The notes beneath the pieces are model-generated. The model was given only the letters and a program-made list of their open reading frames with translations, did not search any database and was not told the DNA's origin. Below, piece after piece: positions 1 through 7,844 of a DNA stretch of 64,000 nucleotides. Location of the stretch: positions 100,494 through 164,493 of the forward strand of contig JAYQBG010000002.1 in NCBI GenBank assembly GCA_038137215.1, in the 5' to 3' direction. The position numbers and the translations under genes are program-made. The stretch comes from JABJAG01 sp038137215. GTDB taxonomy: Bacteria > Pseudomonadota > Alphaproteobacteria > UBA6615. The stretch's first letter is position 1. The number at the start of each line of letters is the position of its first letter.

Positions 1-1
1 C

Positions 2-43
2 GCGCGGCTGACGGTTCTGCGCGCGCTGGCGCGGATGCCCTGA
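2..43 (+). CDS. ftsX: 3' end of probable FtsX (partial)
   Basis: Only the last 13 codons and the TGA are inside the window. They read as an Arg/Leu-rich tail ending in Ala-Arg-Met-Pro, which fits the cytoplasmic C-terminus of the cell-division ABC-transporter permease FtsX. The TGA overlaps the ATG of the next gene (TGATG), so the two are co-transcribed and translationally coupled. In many alphaproteobacteria ftsE-ftsX is followed by a YdcF gene and plsC, as here. The identity rests mainly on this context, because 13 residues cannot prove a family. Confidence 0.4.
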   Translation, partial: ARLTVLRALARMP

Positions 44-657
44 TGCCGCGCCGCCGGCCCAGACGCATGCGTTTCCCAATCACGCTGCTGATCCTGCTTG
101 CCCTGGCCTGGGCGGCGGGACTTTTCCTATTCGTCGAGAAAATTCCACGCGCCCCGGCCAACGCCGACATCACCGATGCGGTTGTCGTGCTGACCGGCGG
201 ACAGGGGCGGATCAGCCGGGGCACGGAACTTCTGGCCGCGGGCAAGGCGCGCGAAATGTTGATTTCGGGGGTCGGTACCGATGTCCCTATCGGCGACCTG
301 ATTTCGTCCCGGTCTCTCGATTCCCGCCAGGTGGCGTGCTGCGTGACGCTTGGCCGGGCGGCACGCGACACACGGGAAAACGCGATCGAGGCCGCGGGCT
401 GGGCTGCGGATCGCAACATCAACAGCATTCGCCTTGTGACGTCGGATTTTCACATGCCCCGAAGTCTGTTGGAATTCGAACGGCGCCTCCCGCGCATGGA
501 AATTCTTCCCGAGCCGGTCAGTTCGGCCAATATCCGGCTTTCGCAATGGTGGACGCGTCCGGGTACGGCCTGGCTGCTTGCCGGCGAGTACACCAAGTAT
601 CTGGCAATTCGTACGCAACTGGCTCTGGGTCGGCTGATCGGGCGGATCTTCGCCTGA
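43..657 (+). CDS. YdcF/SanA-type DUF218 membrane-anchored protein
   Basis: 204 aa. An Arg-rich N-terminus is followed by one hydrophobic segment (about residues 13-31), predicting a membrane anchor with the DUF218 domain outside. The domain begins near residue 46 with VVVLTGGQGRISRG, the usual opening of the family. TRENA at 110-114 matches the conserved Thr-x-x-Asn segment, and a His-Met-Pro-Arg stretch follows near residue 140. DUF218 proteins (YdcF, SanA, ElyC) are tied to envelope integrity and peptidoglycan or lipid-carrier metabolism, but the reaction is generally unknown. The start overlaps the stop of the upstream gene and the stop overlaps the plsC start by one base, so this is the middle gene of an envelope operon. 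Confidence 0.9.
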   Translation: MPRRRPRRMRFPITLLILLALAWAAGLFLFVEKIPRAPANADITDAVVVLTGGQGRISRGTELLAAGKAREMLISGVGTDVPIGDLISSRSLDSRQVACCVTLGRAARDTRENAIEAAGWAADRNINSIRLVTSDFHMPRSLLEFERRLPRMEILPEPVSSANIRLSQWWTRPGTAWLLAGEYTKYLAIRTQLALGRLIGRIFA

Positions 658-1424
658 TGCGCCCGATCGTCTTCGCAGTCCTGTTCTACAGCTGGACGAC
701 CCTGGCCGGCATCATGGTGCTGCCGCTTCTGCCGGGACCGCCGCGATATCTGCTGGCCTATAGCCGCTTCTGGATTCGCGTATCCCTCTGGTTGCTGCGG
801 GTCACCGTCGGGCTGTCCCATCAGGTCCGCGGGCAGGAGAATATTCCCGACGGTCCGGCCCTGTTTGCCATCAAGCATCAGTCGGCCTGGGACACACTGG
901 CAATCAACCTTATCATCCATGATGCGGCCATCGTGCTGAAGCGCGAACTGACATGGATTCCGATCTTCGGCTGGTGCCTGATGCGCGCGCGTCAGGTTCC
1001 CATCGACCGGGGCGGCGGCTTGTCGGTCTTGCGCAATATGGTCACCGCGGCGCAGGCACGCGTGGCAGAAGGACGTCCCGTTGTCATTTTCCCCGAAGGC
1101 ACGCGTGTTCCGCCGGGCACCCATGTGCCTTATCACGCCGGAATTTCTGCGTTGAACAACGCACTCGATATTCCGGTTGTCCCGGTGGCGCTCAATTCCG
1201 GTCTGTTCTGGCCTCGCCGATCCCTGGCGCTGCGTCCGGGCAGGATCACCATCGAGTTTTTGCCCCAACTCCCCGACGTCTCTTCGCGCAAGGAATTTGT
1301 AAAGAGTCTTGAAACTGCAATCGAAAACAGCACCAGCCGGCTGATCGCAGAGGCGATTGACCGGTACGATCTTCTACCCCTGCATGTGCCTGTGGATAAA
1401 GTTGTGGAGGAACGCCAGGCCTGA
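657..1424 (+). CDS. plsC: 1-acyl-sn-glycerol-3-phosphate acyltransferase
   Basis: 255 aa, the usual PlsC length. It transfers an acyl chain to the sn-2 position of lysophosphatidic acid, giving phosphatidic acid for membrane phospholipids. HQSAWD at 74-79 is the catalytic H-x4-D box and FPEGTR at 145-150 is the phosphate-binding motif. Hydrophobic segments lie near residues 5-25 and 31-52. The start is the ATG overlapping the upstream TGA; a longer open frame reaches back to position 336 but only runs antiparallel to sense inside ydcF. A perfect DnaA-box-like nonamer lies inside the gene at 1391-1399. A hairpin begins in the last codons. Confidence 0.95.
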   Translation: MRPIVFAVLFYSWTTLAGIMVLPLLPGPPRYLLAYSRFWIRVSLWLLRVTVGLSHQVRGQENIPDGPALFAIKHQSAWDTLAINLIIHDAAIVLKRELTWIPIFGWCLMRARQVPIDRGGGLSVLRNMVTAAQARVAEGRPVVIFPEGTRVPPGTHVPYHAGISALNNALDIPVVPVALNSGLFWPRRSLALRPGRITIEFLPQLPDVSSRKEFVKSLETAIENSTSRLIAEAIDRYDLLPLHVPVDKVVEERQA

Positions 1425-1443
1425 GCGGATGCCGGGCCTGGCG
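1413..1443 (+). terminator. hairpin over the plsC stop codon
   Basis: A perfect 9-bp GC-rich inverted repeat (1413-1421 with 1435-1443, 13-nt loop) spans the plsC stop codon. No T-run follows, so it is either a weak terminator or a 3'-end-stabilising stem. The stronger terminator is the one at 1573-1615. Confidence 0.35.
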
Positions 1444-1572
1444 TAATACGGAGGTAATAATCCGCATGATCGGGCAACAGTGCAGGCAGCAAGCCGGAAT
1501 GATCACTTGGCTTTACTTGGCACCTGATGCGGAATCCTGAAAATATCGCGGTCACTTTGCTTGTCCGCCATT

Positions 1573-1615
1573 GGCAAAATCATGTCAGCCAGGCCTGACG
1601 TGACATGGTTTTGCC
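1573..1615. terminator. bidirectional intrinsic terminator between plsC and chaC
   Basis: Arms 1573-1587 and 1601-1615 form a 15-bp stem with one T-G wobble and a 13-nt loop. The lower stem carries an A4 tract on the left and a T4 tract on the right, so it can work in both directions, as expected between convergent plsC (+) and chaC (-). It is the main content of the 313-nt gap 1425-1737. The rest of that gap holds a 24-codon reading frame at 1466-1540 (see findings) and a second DnaA-box-like nonamer at 1683-1691. Confidence 0.8.
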
Positions 1616-1737
1616 CTCACAACTTCCTCGCAAGCGGTTTTTTCAACCCAAAACTCGGGTATTCACTCACCGTGAACCCGCCTGTGGATAAAACCCCGGT
1701 CCTGTGAACGGACCAGGACGGCGGCGCGCTGGATTGA

Positions 1738-2382
1738 TCACCCGTTTCGGGCGTTGTGGCGCGCCACCAGCCGGCGCAGACGCACAAGGGGCTGGTCCAC
1801 GATCCCCAGTTCTTCGAGATGCCCGACGGTGTTTTCCAGATACTCGGTGTTGGGACCACCGCGCCCGTGTCCCTGCAGAATATGGCGGAGCGCCACATCG
1901 TCGGGCAGCTTCCCGGCGTATTGCACATGATTGTGGGCCGCCGTGTAGGTGTGCGCCCGGATCACCCGCGTTCCCACACGCCCCGTCACCCAGCGCGGAA
2001 TATAGACGCGGGTTACCATTTCCCGGCGGATCAGATACTCGACCGTGGCTTCGGCGCGACTGTGATCAACGCGATAGGCCACGCCCCGGCAACTGCCGCC
2101 ATTGTCGAGACCAAGCACCAGACCCGGATTGTCCCGGGTGCCGCGCCAGACATGGGAATAGACACAGAACGCCCGATGGAAGCCATGCACCGTTGCCAGG
2201 GCCCGCTCCTTGTAGGGAAACTCGGGTTGCCACATCAGGGACCCGTAACCGAAGACCCACAGGTCTTCGCCGCGCGGAAGGGTTTCCATCACGGCCGCCA
2301 GGGTCGTCGCCAGCTCTTCCTCGGTCAGTTCATACTGATCGGTCAGATGACGCAGGTCGGGCTGGCGCTTGTTTTCAGGCAT
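1738..2382 (-). CDS. chaC: glutathione-specific gamma-glutamylcyclotransferase (ChaC family)
   Basis: 214 aa. ChaC proteins cleave glutathione in the cytosol to 5-oxoproline and Cys-Gly. The substrate-loop signature FGYGSLMW lies at residues 44-51. It is followed by family segments around residues 95-125, including LVLGLDNGGSCRGVAYRVD, and a later Arg-Arg-Glu-Met that fits the catalytic glutamate region. Length is normal. The gene converges on plsC and is divergent from the DUF2125 gene, with 90 bp between the two starts, so it is probably a single-gene transcript ending at the terminator at 1573-1615. Confidence 0.93.
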   Translation of the reverse strand: MPENKRQPDLRHLTDQYELTEEELATTLAAVMETLPRGEDLWVFGYGSLMWQPEFPYKERALATVHGFHRAFCVYSHVWRGTRDNPGLVLGLDNGGSCRGVAYRVDHSRAEATVEYLIRREMVTRVYIPRWVTGRVGTRVIRAHTYTAAHNHVQYAGKLPDDVALRHILQGHGRGGPNTEYLENTVGHLEELGIVDQPLVRLRRLVARHNARNG

Positions 2383-2472
2383 GTTGGCGTGGCTTTCCGT
2401 GTCACAACATCTCGACCGCGCGATGGCGCATCGCTAGGCTGACAGCCCCGCTTCTAGTGCAAACAGGACCGC

Positions 2473-3540
2473 ATGTTCCAGCGAAAGTATCTGCTGTTTA
2501 TCGCCACGCTGGTCGCCGGTGCGCTGCTGTGGACGGCCGGTTGGTTCTGGTTCGCTGATAAACTGCGGGCCGACATCACCGCCTTCGCGCAGGAACAGCG
2601 TGCCGAAGGCGTGCTCTTGGATTGGTCGGACCTGTCCGTGACCGGATTCCCGGTCCGTTTCGATACCACCTTCCGCTCACCCGTCGCGCGTACGGCCACC
2701 CGTGAGCGCAGCATTTCATGGGCCGGGGCCGACACGTCGATCCGTCCATTTGTGGAAGGCCCCGGTGTTGTCTCCTTTCGTGCGCCCGGCCGTCACCGGG
2801 TCGATATTGCTGAAGACGGCAAGCAAATGTCGCTGGCCGCCGATACCCGCGACCTGAAGGGACGCCTGTCCTTCACGGATAGCGGGCAGGTCAGCGGCTT
2901 GCGCGGACGTGCCGAACCGCTCGATCTGGTGATCAACGAGGCCGTTCCGCTGAAGCTCTCGAATGCCGCCTTCGACTGGGAACGGCGCAACGGCGCCGAC
3001 GCGCCAGAGGGTATCCATCCCGAGGGCGTGGGCGAGTCACTGTCCCTGATTCTGGAACAGATCAATCTGACGCGCGTGCCGCTGGACCCCGGTGTCGCGC
3101 GCATGCTGGGCCGGACGGTTGAGAGACTGGCCGGCCAGATCGATCTTCGTGGCCCCCTGCAACCCGAATCCGTCTCGGCCAAGAGCCTGGCGCGCTGGCG
3201 TGAAGCGGGCGGCACCCTGGAGGTTGAGAGCCTCACCCTGAACTGGGGGCCGCTGCGCATTGCAGGAAACGGCACGCTCACGGTCGATCAGGCACTCCAG
3301 CCCGTTGGTGCCTTCGCGGCACGCATCTCCGGGCTCGACACCCTGCTCGACCTTCTCGAACAGCGTGGTGAAGTTCGCCCGCAGCAAGCCGCCCTTGCAC
3401 GGATCGCCCTCGCCGTCCTCACCCACGCACCCGAAAATGGTGGCCCGCCGGAGGCCCGGGTGCCCGTATCCATTCAGAATCGCATGCTTTCGATCGGTCC
3501 GGTCCCGCTGATTCAACTGCCGGCGGTCACCTGGAACTAG
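2473..3540 (+). CDS. DUF2125 domain protein, membrane-anchored
   Basis: 355 aa. An N-terminal hydrophobic helix at about residues 6-27 precedes a long beta-rich region with the DUF2125 layout, including LSVTGFPVRFD near residue 57 and a C-terminal part ending in alternating hydrophobic residues. DUF2125 is a widespread alphaproteobacterial family without an assigned biochemical role; the single anchor suggests a periplasmic protein. The stop is 12 bp from the end of convergent tyrA, and no terminator with a T-run is visible in that gap, only a 12-bp GC palindrome at about 3544-3555. I cannot assign a function beyond the family. Confidence 0.88.
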   Translation: MFQRKYLLFIATLVAGALLWTAGWFWFADKLRADITAFAQEQRAEGVLLDWSDLSVTGFPVRFDTTFRSPVARTATRERSISWAGADTSIRPFVEGPGVVSFRAPGRHRVDIAEDGKQMSLAADTRDLKGRLSFTDSGQVSGLRGRAEPLDLVINEAVPLKLSNAAFDWERRNGADAPEGIHPEGVGESLSLILEQINLTRVPLDPGVARMLGRTVERLAGQIDLRGPLQPESVSAKSLARWREAGGTLEVESLTLNWGPLRIAGNGTLTVDQALQPVGAFAARISGLDTLLDLLEQRGEVRPQQAALARIALAVLTHAPENGGPPEARVPVSIQNRMLSIGPVPLIQLPAVTWN

Positions 3541-3552
3541 AAGACGCGCGCG

Positions 3553-4515
3553 TCAGTCGCCGCTTTCACCGTTCTCGGTGTATTGGAAGCGGCCCGCCTG
3601 CCCCGCCTCGATCACGCCGCGTCGGATGGCGCGGGTGCGGGTGAACAGGTCGAACAGCGCATCCCCGTCATCGTGCCGAATCGCACGCTGCAGTGCGGTC
3701 AGATCCTCGCTGAAGCGGCCCAGCATCTCGAGTACCGCATCCTTGTTGAGCAGGAACACATCCCGCCACATGGTCGGATCCGAGGCGGCGATCCGGGTGA
3801 AATCGCGGAACCCGCCCGCCGAGTATTTGATCACCTCGCGGGTGGTGACCACATCGTCATCACGGGACTTGGCTTCAAGTTCATTTTCCAGTTCGGAGGC
3901 CGTCTCGACAATCGTATAGGCAATCAGATGCGGCAGATGGCTGGTGATCGCCAGCACCCGGTCATGGTGTTCGGCATCCATCAGTTCAACATTGCTGCCC
4001 AGGCCTTCCCAAAAGGCCACCAGCCGCGCCACAGCAGCCGCATCGGCATCCGCGGGCGGAGTCAGGATGGCAAACCGGTCGCGAAACAGGTCCGCAAAAC
4101 CTGCCTCGGGTCCGGAATGTTCGGTTCCCGCCACCGGATGGCCGGGCACCAGGTGAACGCCATACGGCATGTGTAGCTGCATGGCCTTGAGGACCGCCCC
4201 CTTCACCGAGCCGACATCGGTGACAATGGTCCCCGGCGCCAGGTGATCGCGCATAGCCTTCGCGACATCTCCGCAGGCACCGACCGGTGTGGCCGCAATG
4301 ACCAGATCGGCACCGTCAACCGCGTCCGCCAGATCGGCATGCAGACTGTCGGTCAGTCCCGCAACAGCTTCGGCGCGTGTTCTGATTTCCGGGTCGGAAT
4401 CATGCCCGGCGATATGTTTTGCAAGACCATTGGCCCGGGCCGCATGGGCCAGCGACGACCCGATCAAGCCCATACCGATGATGGCGATCCGCTCGAAAGC
4501 AGGTTCGGCGGTCAT
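3553..4515 (-). CDS. tyrA: prephenate/arogenate dehydrogenase
   Basis: 320 aa. It oxidatively decarboxylates prephenate or arogenate in tyrosine synthesis, using NAD(P)+. The N-terminal Rossmann motif GMGLIGSS is at residues 14-21. GHPVAGTEHSGPEAG near residue 127 contains the conserved catalytic histidine region, and an all-helical dimerisation domain follows. The ATG overlaps the end of hisC (ATGA), so it is the third gene of a chorismate mutase-hisC-tyrA operon. Prephenate versus arogenate specificity cannot be settled from sequence alone. There is no C-terminal ACT domain, so feedback control, if any, is not ACT-based. Confidence 0.95.
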   Translation of the reverse strand: MTAEPAFERIAIIGMGLIGSSLAHAARANGLAKHIAGHDSDPEIRTRAEAVAGLTDSLHADLADAVDGADLVIAATPVGACGDVAKAMRDHLAPGTIVTDVGSVKGAVLKAMQLHMPYGVHLVPGHPVAGTEHSGPEAGFADLFRDRFAILTPPADADAAAVARLVAFWEGLGSNVELMDAEHHDRVLAITSHLPHLIAYTIVETASELENELEAKSRDDDVVTTREVIKYSAGGFRDFTRIAASDPTMWRDVFLLNKDAVLEMLGRFSEDLTALQRAIRHDDGDALFDLFTRTRAIRRGVIEAGQAGRFQYTENGESGD

Positions 4516-5612
4516 GACGCACCCAGAAATTCTGCAAGCACCGCCACAACCTCTTCCATTTCTTCGCGCGTGCCGATGGATATGCGCACCCAGTCCGGCA
4601 GGCCGTATCCGGCCACGCGCCGGGTCACGATCCCTTTGGAAAACAGGAAGCGATAGGCCGCTTCGGCATTCCGGGGGCTCGCCGGATCGAAGTGCACGAT
4701 TACAAAATTGGCGACGGACGGATTGACGCGCAGCCCCAGCGCTTCGACCCGTTCGACGAACCAGGGCAGCATCTCGGCATTGTGCTGACGCGAACGCTCG
4801 GTGTGGTCGTGATCGGCCAGCGCCGCCCGGGCCGCAGCAATCGCCGGACTCGACACATTGAAGGGCGGCCGCACGCGATCGAGCACGTCGATGATCTCTG
4901 CCGGTGCGTAGGCCCAGCCGACCCGCAAACTGGCGAGCGCATAGATCTTCGAGAAGGTACGGGTCATCACCACGTTGGAGGAGTCGTGCACCAGCGCGGC
5001 ACCGGCCTCATAATCGTCCTGCATCACGTACTCGGCATAGGCACCATCGAGCACCAGCAACACATCCTCGGGTAGGCCCGCATGCAATCGGCGCAGCTCG
5101 CGTTCGGGCAGATAGGTGCCCGTCGGATTGTTCGGATTGGCAAGAAACACGATCTTCGTTTTCTCGGTCACCGCCGCGAGAAGCGCATCCACATCGGTGG
5201 TGAGGTTCGTTTCTGGCACGGCGATCGGTGTGGCGCCCACACCCAGGCTCGCGATCGGGTACATCGTGAAACCGTGTTCGGTGTAGAGCGTTTCATCCCC
5301 CGGGCCGGCAAAACACAAGGCCAGCAGGTCGATGATCTGATCGGACCCGCAACCGCAGATAATACGATCCACATCGAGCCCGTGATGATCGGCCAGCGCC
5401 TGGCGCAGCGAGCGCGCGTCGATCTCGGGATAGCGATACACCTCTTCGCTCGCCCCCGAATAGGCTTCCATGGCCTGCCAGGACGGTCCGAACGCGCTTT
5501 CGTTCGAACTCACGACGATCCGGTCACTGCCGCCCAGGCCCGCTTCGCTGCCGGCATAGGGCGTGATTGCAAGCACGCCGGGTTTTGCTTTCGGTGGGGC
5601 CACCGTCTTCAC
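4512..5612 (-). CDS. hisC: histidinol-phosphate / aromatic aminotransferase
   Basis: 366 aa, fold-type I PLP aminotransferase. Lys222 in TRTFSKIYALASLRVGW is the expected Schiff-base lysine; NPNNPTG at 159-165 and the Asp-x-Ala-Tyr around 189-192 are cofactor and substrate contacts. HisC makes histidinol phosphate from imidazole-acetol phosphate. Placement between a chorismate mutase and tyrA suggests that it also transaminates prephenate or 4-hydroxyphenylpyruvate, as known for broad-specificity HisC/HisH enzymes. It is 6 bp downstream of the mutase gene and overlaps tyrA by 4 bp. No other histidine gene is in the window. Confidence 0.93.
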   Translation of the reverse strand: MKTVAPPKAKPGVLAITPYAGSEAGLGGSDRIVVSSNESAFGPSWQAMEAYSGASEEVYRYPEIDARSLRQALADHHGLDVDRIICGCGSDQIIDLLALCFAGPGDETLYTEHGFTMYPIASLGVGATPIAVPETNLTTDVDALLAAVTEKTKIVFLANPNNPTGTYLPERELRRLHAGLPEDVLLVLDGAYAEYVMQDDYEAGAALVHDSSNVVMTRTFSKIYALASLRVGWAYAPAEIIDVLDRVRPPFNVSSPAIAAARAALADHDHTERSRQHNAEMLPWFVERVEALGLRVNPSVANFVIVHFDPASPRNAEAAYRFLFSKGIVTRRVAGYGLPDWVRISIGTREEMEEVVAVLAEFLGAS

Positions 5613-5618
5613 TCCATC

Positions 5619-6530
5619 TCAGGACTTGCTGTCGTCGACATCATCGACAAAAGGCGCAGCATAGGCGCCAAGCCAGCACACTTCGGCATTGCCGAGCAAT
5701 GTGGCGAGGCCGCGCACACGCGCATCGTCCTCGGCGACAAACCCGGCCACATCGGCCAGATGCACGCGCCCGCCGGCGCCATCGGGTGACGCGGCCACGG
5801 CCTGTGTGTCGGCGTCGAGGTCGTTCTGGCTGGCCAGCTCGGCAAAGCGGGCGCGGCTCACATCGCTGCCACAGAAGAACGTCAGAACAGTCCGGTCATC
5901 ACCGGTGTCCTCCGGTGCCCCCTTCGCGAGCACCAGTGCGCCCGCGGCATCGCCGTTTTCGGAAGCCGGGCGGAACCAGGGCAGCCGTGCCATGACGTGC
6001 AGTTCGGGGAAGTTACGCATCTCGGCCCACCATTCGGGGCTGTCCGAACTGTGTGGCAGGGGCACAAGCCCCACGGAGACATCATCACGCCCGACCGCAG
6101 AAACAACCTGCGAGGCCGAGGCCAGTCGCGTCACATCGGCATCCAGACCGAACTGTCCGTTCGCCAGCCGCAATGCATCACCGTGCTCGCCCATCAGGCA
6201 GTAGCCGACGCTGAAGTCGCTTTGCAGGCGAATGGAGGACGCCACGATCTCGCGCCAGAGCCGCACCACGACGGCGCGCGGCATATCACCATGATGGCGC
6301 GCGAGCAGGCGCCGCAAAAGCAGGGCTTCGCGTGCGGGGCGGAATATCGGTCCGCCATCGGATGCCTTCTGCTGCCCGATCTCACCCACGATTTCCGCAC
6401 GCCGCATCAGCAGATCGTGCAATTGCCCATCGATGGAATCGATCTCTTGGCGCAGCGGCGCCAGCTTGTCAGGCGCGTTGCCCATCGTCCTGCTCATCCG
6501 GGAAAAAAGCAGCTCAGGTTGTATCGCCAT
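5619..6530 (-). CDS. AroQ chorismate mutase with prephenate-dehydratase-like C-terminal region
   Basis: 303 aa. Residues about 20-105 form an AroQ (type II) chorismate mutase helix bundle: LAPLRQEIDSIDGQLHDLL, then the Lys/Arg of GQQKASDGGPIFRPARE, then a basic helix ending near residue 100. The remaining 200 residues have the spacing of an alphaproteobacterial PheA-like region, but I do not see the Thr-Arg-Phe catalytic motif of prephenate dehydratase, so that activity is doubtful. Alternative starts are Met12 and Met16, closer to the domain. It is the first gene of the aromatic operon, divergent from metX. Product specificity cannot be proved here. Confidence 0.85.
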   Translation of the reverse strand: MAIQPELLFSRMSRTMGNAPDKLAPLRQEIDSIDGQLHDLLMRRAEIVGEIGQQKASDGGPIFRPAREALLLRRLLARHHGDMPRAVVVRLWREIVASSIRLQSDFSVGYCLMGEHGDALRLANGQFGLDADVTRLASASQVVSAVGRDDVSVGLVPLPHSSDSPEWWAEMRNFPELHVMARLPWFRPASENGDAAGALVLAKGAPEDTGDDRTVLTFFCGSDVSRARFAELASQNDLDADTQAVAASPDGAGGRVHLADVAGFVAEDDARVRGLATLLGNAEVCWLGAYAAPFVDDVDDSKS

Positions 6531-6554
6531 GGCGGTTTTTTGGCAAAGAAAACG

Positions 6555-6584
6555 TTGACACCCCTTGGGCGTGACTCCTAGCTA
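6555..6584 (+). promoter_or_regulatory. sigma-70-type promoter for metX-metW
   Basis: A consensus -35 TTGACA (6555-6560), 18-nt spacer and TAGCTA (6579-6584) lie upstream of metX. A start near 6590 leaves a leader of about 50 nt before the ATG at 6642. This placement is one reason for rejecting the earlier possible start at 6588. Confidence 0.6.
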
Positions 6585-6641
6585 TGCATGCGCCACGTCT
6601 GGCAACCAGCACGCGGCAAAGGCCCAACAACGCTCAAGAAC

Positions 6642-7844
6642 ATGACCACGAACACGAATGACGGCGTCGGTCGCGCCGGCGAAAGCATCGCAGTGGAACC
6701 CGCGGTCACGGACCTGCCGGGGCACTTCCTCGTGCTCGGGGCAGAAGAGCCGATGAATCTTGTCTCGGGCCAGTTGCTGGGGCCTTTCACGGTGGCGTAT
6801 CAGACCTACGGCACCCTCAACGCTGAGAAAACCAATGCCATTCTGGTCTGTCACGCCCTGACCGGCGATCAGTATGTGGCCGAACCCCATCCCGTCACCG
6901 GGCGGCCGGGCTGGTGGGAGCGCCTTGTCGGACCCGGCAAGACCGTGGACACGGATTCCTATTTCGTCATTTGCGTGAATGTGCTCGCCGGCTGCATGGG
7001 CTCGGCGGGGCCGAAGGATATCGACCCCACAACCGGACAGCCCTTCGGGCTGAATTTCCCGCTGATCACTATCACCGACATGGTTGCGGCCCAGAAGCTC
7101 GTGGTCGAGCATCTGGGGATCACGCAGTTGTTTGCCGTGATCGGCGGCTCCATGGGCGCCATGCAGACCCTGGAATGGGCCGCGCGCTATCCCGAGATGG
7201 TCTATTGCGCGATCCCGATTGCAGGTGCCGCCCGCCATTCCGCACAGAACATCGCGTTTCACGAGGTCGGACGCCAGGCGATCATGGCCGACCCGAAATG
7301 GGACGGCGGCAACTACTATGCCGCCTCGGATCCACCCGAGCGCGGCCTGGCCGTGGCACGCATGGCGGCTCACATCACCTATTTGTCGGATTCTGCCCTG
7401 CACACGAAGTTCGGGCGGAACCTGCAGGACCGACAGGCGATCACCTTCGGTTTCGATGCGGATTTCCAGATCGAGAGTTACCTGCGCCATCAGGGCCGCT
7501 CCTTCGTCGAGCGGTTCGACGCGAACTCGTATCTCTATATCACCCGGGCCATGGACTATTTCGACATCGCCGCCGAGCATGGGGACAATCTGGCCAGCGC
7601 CTTTGAGGGCTCTCCGGTGCGCTTCTGCCTGATCAGTTTCACCTCGGACTGGTTGTTCCCGACCAGCGAGTCCCGCCGGATCGTGCATGCCCTCAACGCG
7701 GTGGCCGCCTCGGTCAGTTTTGTCGAAATCGAGACTGAATCCGGGCACGATGCCTTTCTGCTCGAGGAGCCGGAGTTCTTTCGAATCCTCTCCGGGTTTC
7801 TGCGCGGTGCTGCCGATCAGCGCGCGCTGGGGGATGCGACATGA
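6642..7844 (+). CDS. metX: homoserine O-acyltransferase
   Basis: 400 aa from the chosen start. It acylates homoserine (acetyl- or succinyl-) to begin methionine synthesis. Alpha/beta-hydrolase fold: nucleophile Ser170 in GGSMGAMQTLEWA, an Asp in FTSDWLFPT and a His in ESGHDAF complete the triad. The motif NVLAGCMGSAGP near residue 113 is typical of MetX. An upstream ATG at 6588 would add 18 unusual residues and coincide with the predicted transcription start, so the ATG at 6642 is preferred. The 3' end overlaps metW by four bases (ATGA). Acetyl versus succinyl specificity is not resolved by eye. Confidence 0.94.
   Translation: MTTNTNDGVGRAGESIAVEPAVTDLPGHFLVLGAEEPMNLVSGQLLGPFTVAYQTYGTLNAEKTNAILVCHALTGDQYVAEPHPVTGRPGWWERLVGPGKTVDTDSYFVICVNVLAGCMGSAGPKDIDPTTGQPFGLNFPLITITDMVAAQKLVVEHLGITQLFAVIGGSMGAMQTLEWAARYPEMVYCAIPIAGAARHSAQNIAFHEVGRQAIMADPKWDGGNYYAASDPPERGLAVARMAAHITYLSDSALHTKFGRNLQDRQAITFGFDADFQIESYLRHQGRSFVERFDANSYLYITRAMDYFDIAAEHGDNLASAFEGSPVRFCLISFTSDWLFPTSESRRIVHALNAVAASVSFVEIETESGHDAFLLEEPEFFRILSGFLRGAADQRALGDAT

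Noticed and set aside
1391..1691. Replication origin
   Set aside because: Only two perfect DnaA boxes, no AT-rich unwinding element and none of the usual neighbouring origin genes.
6585..6641. SAM-II riboswitch before metX
   Set aside because: The leader does not match the SAM-II consensus I know; only a simple hairpin is visible.
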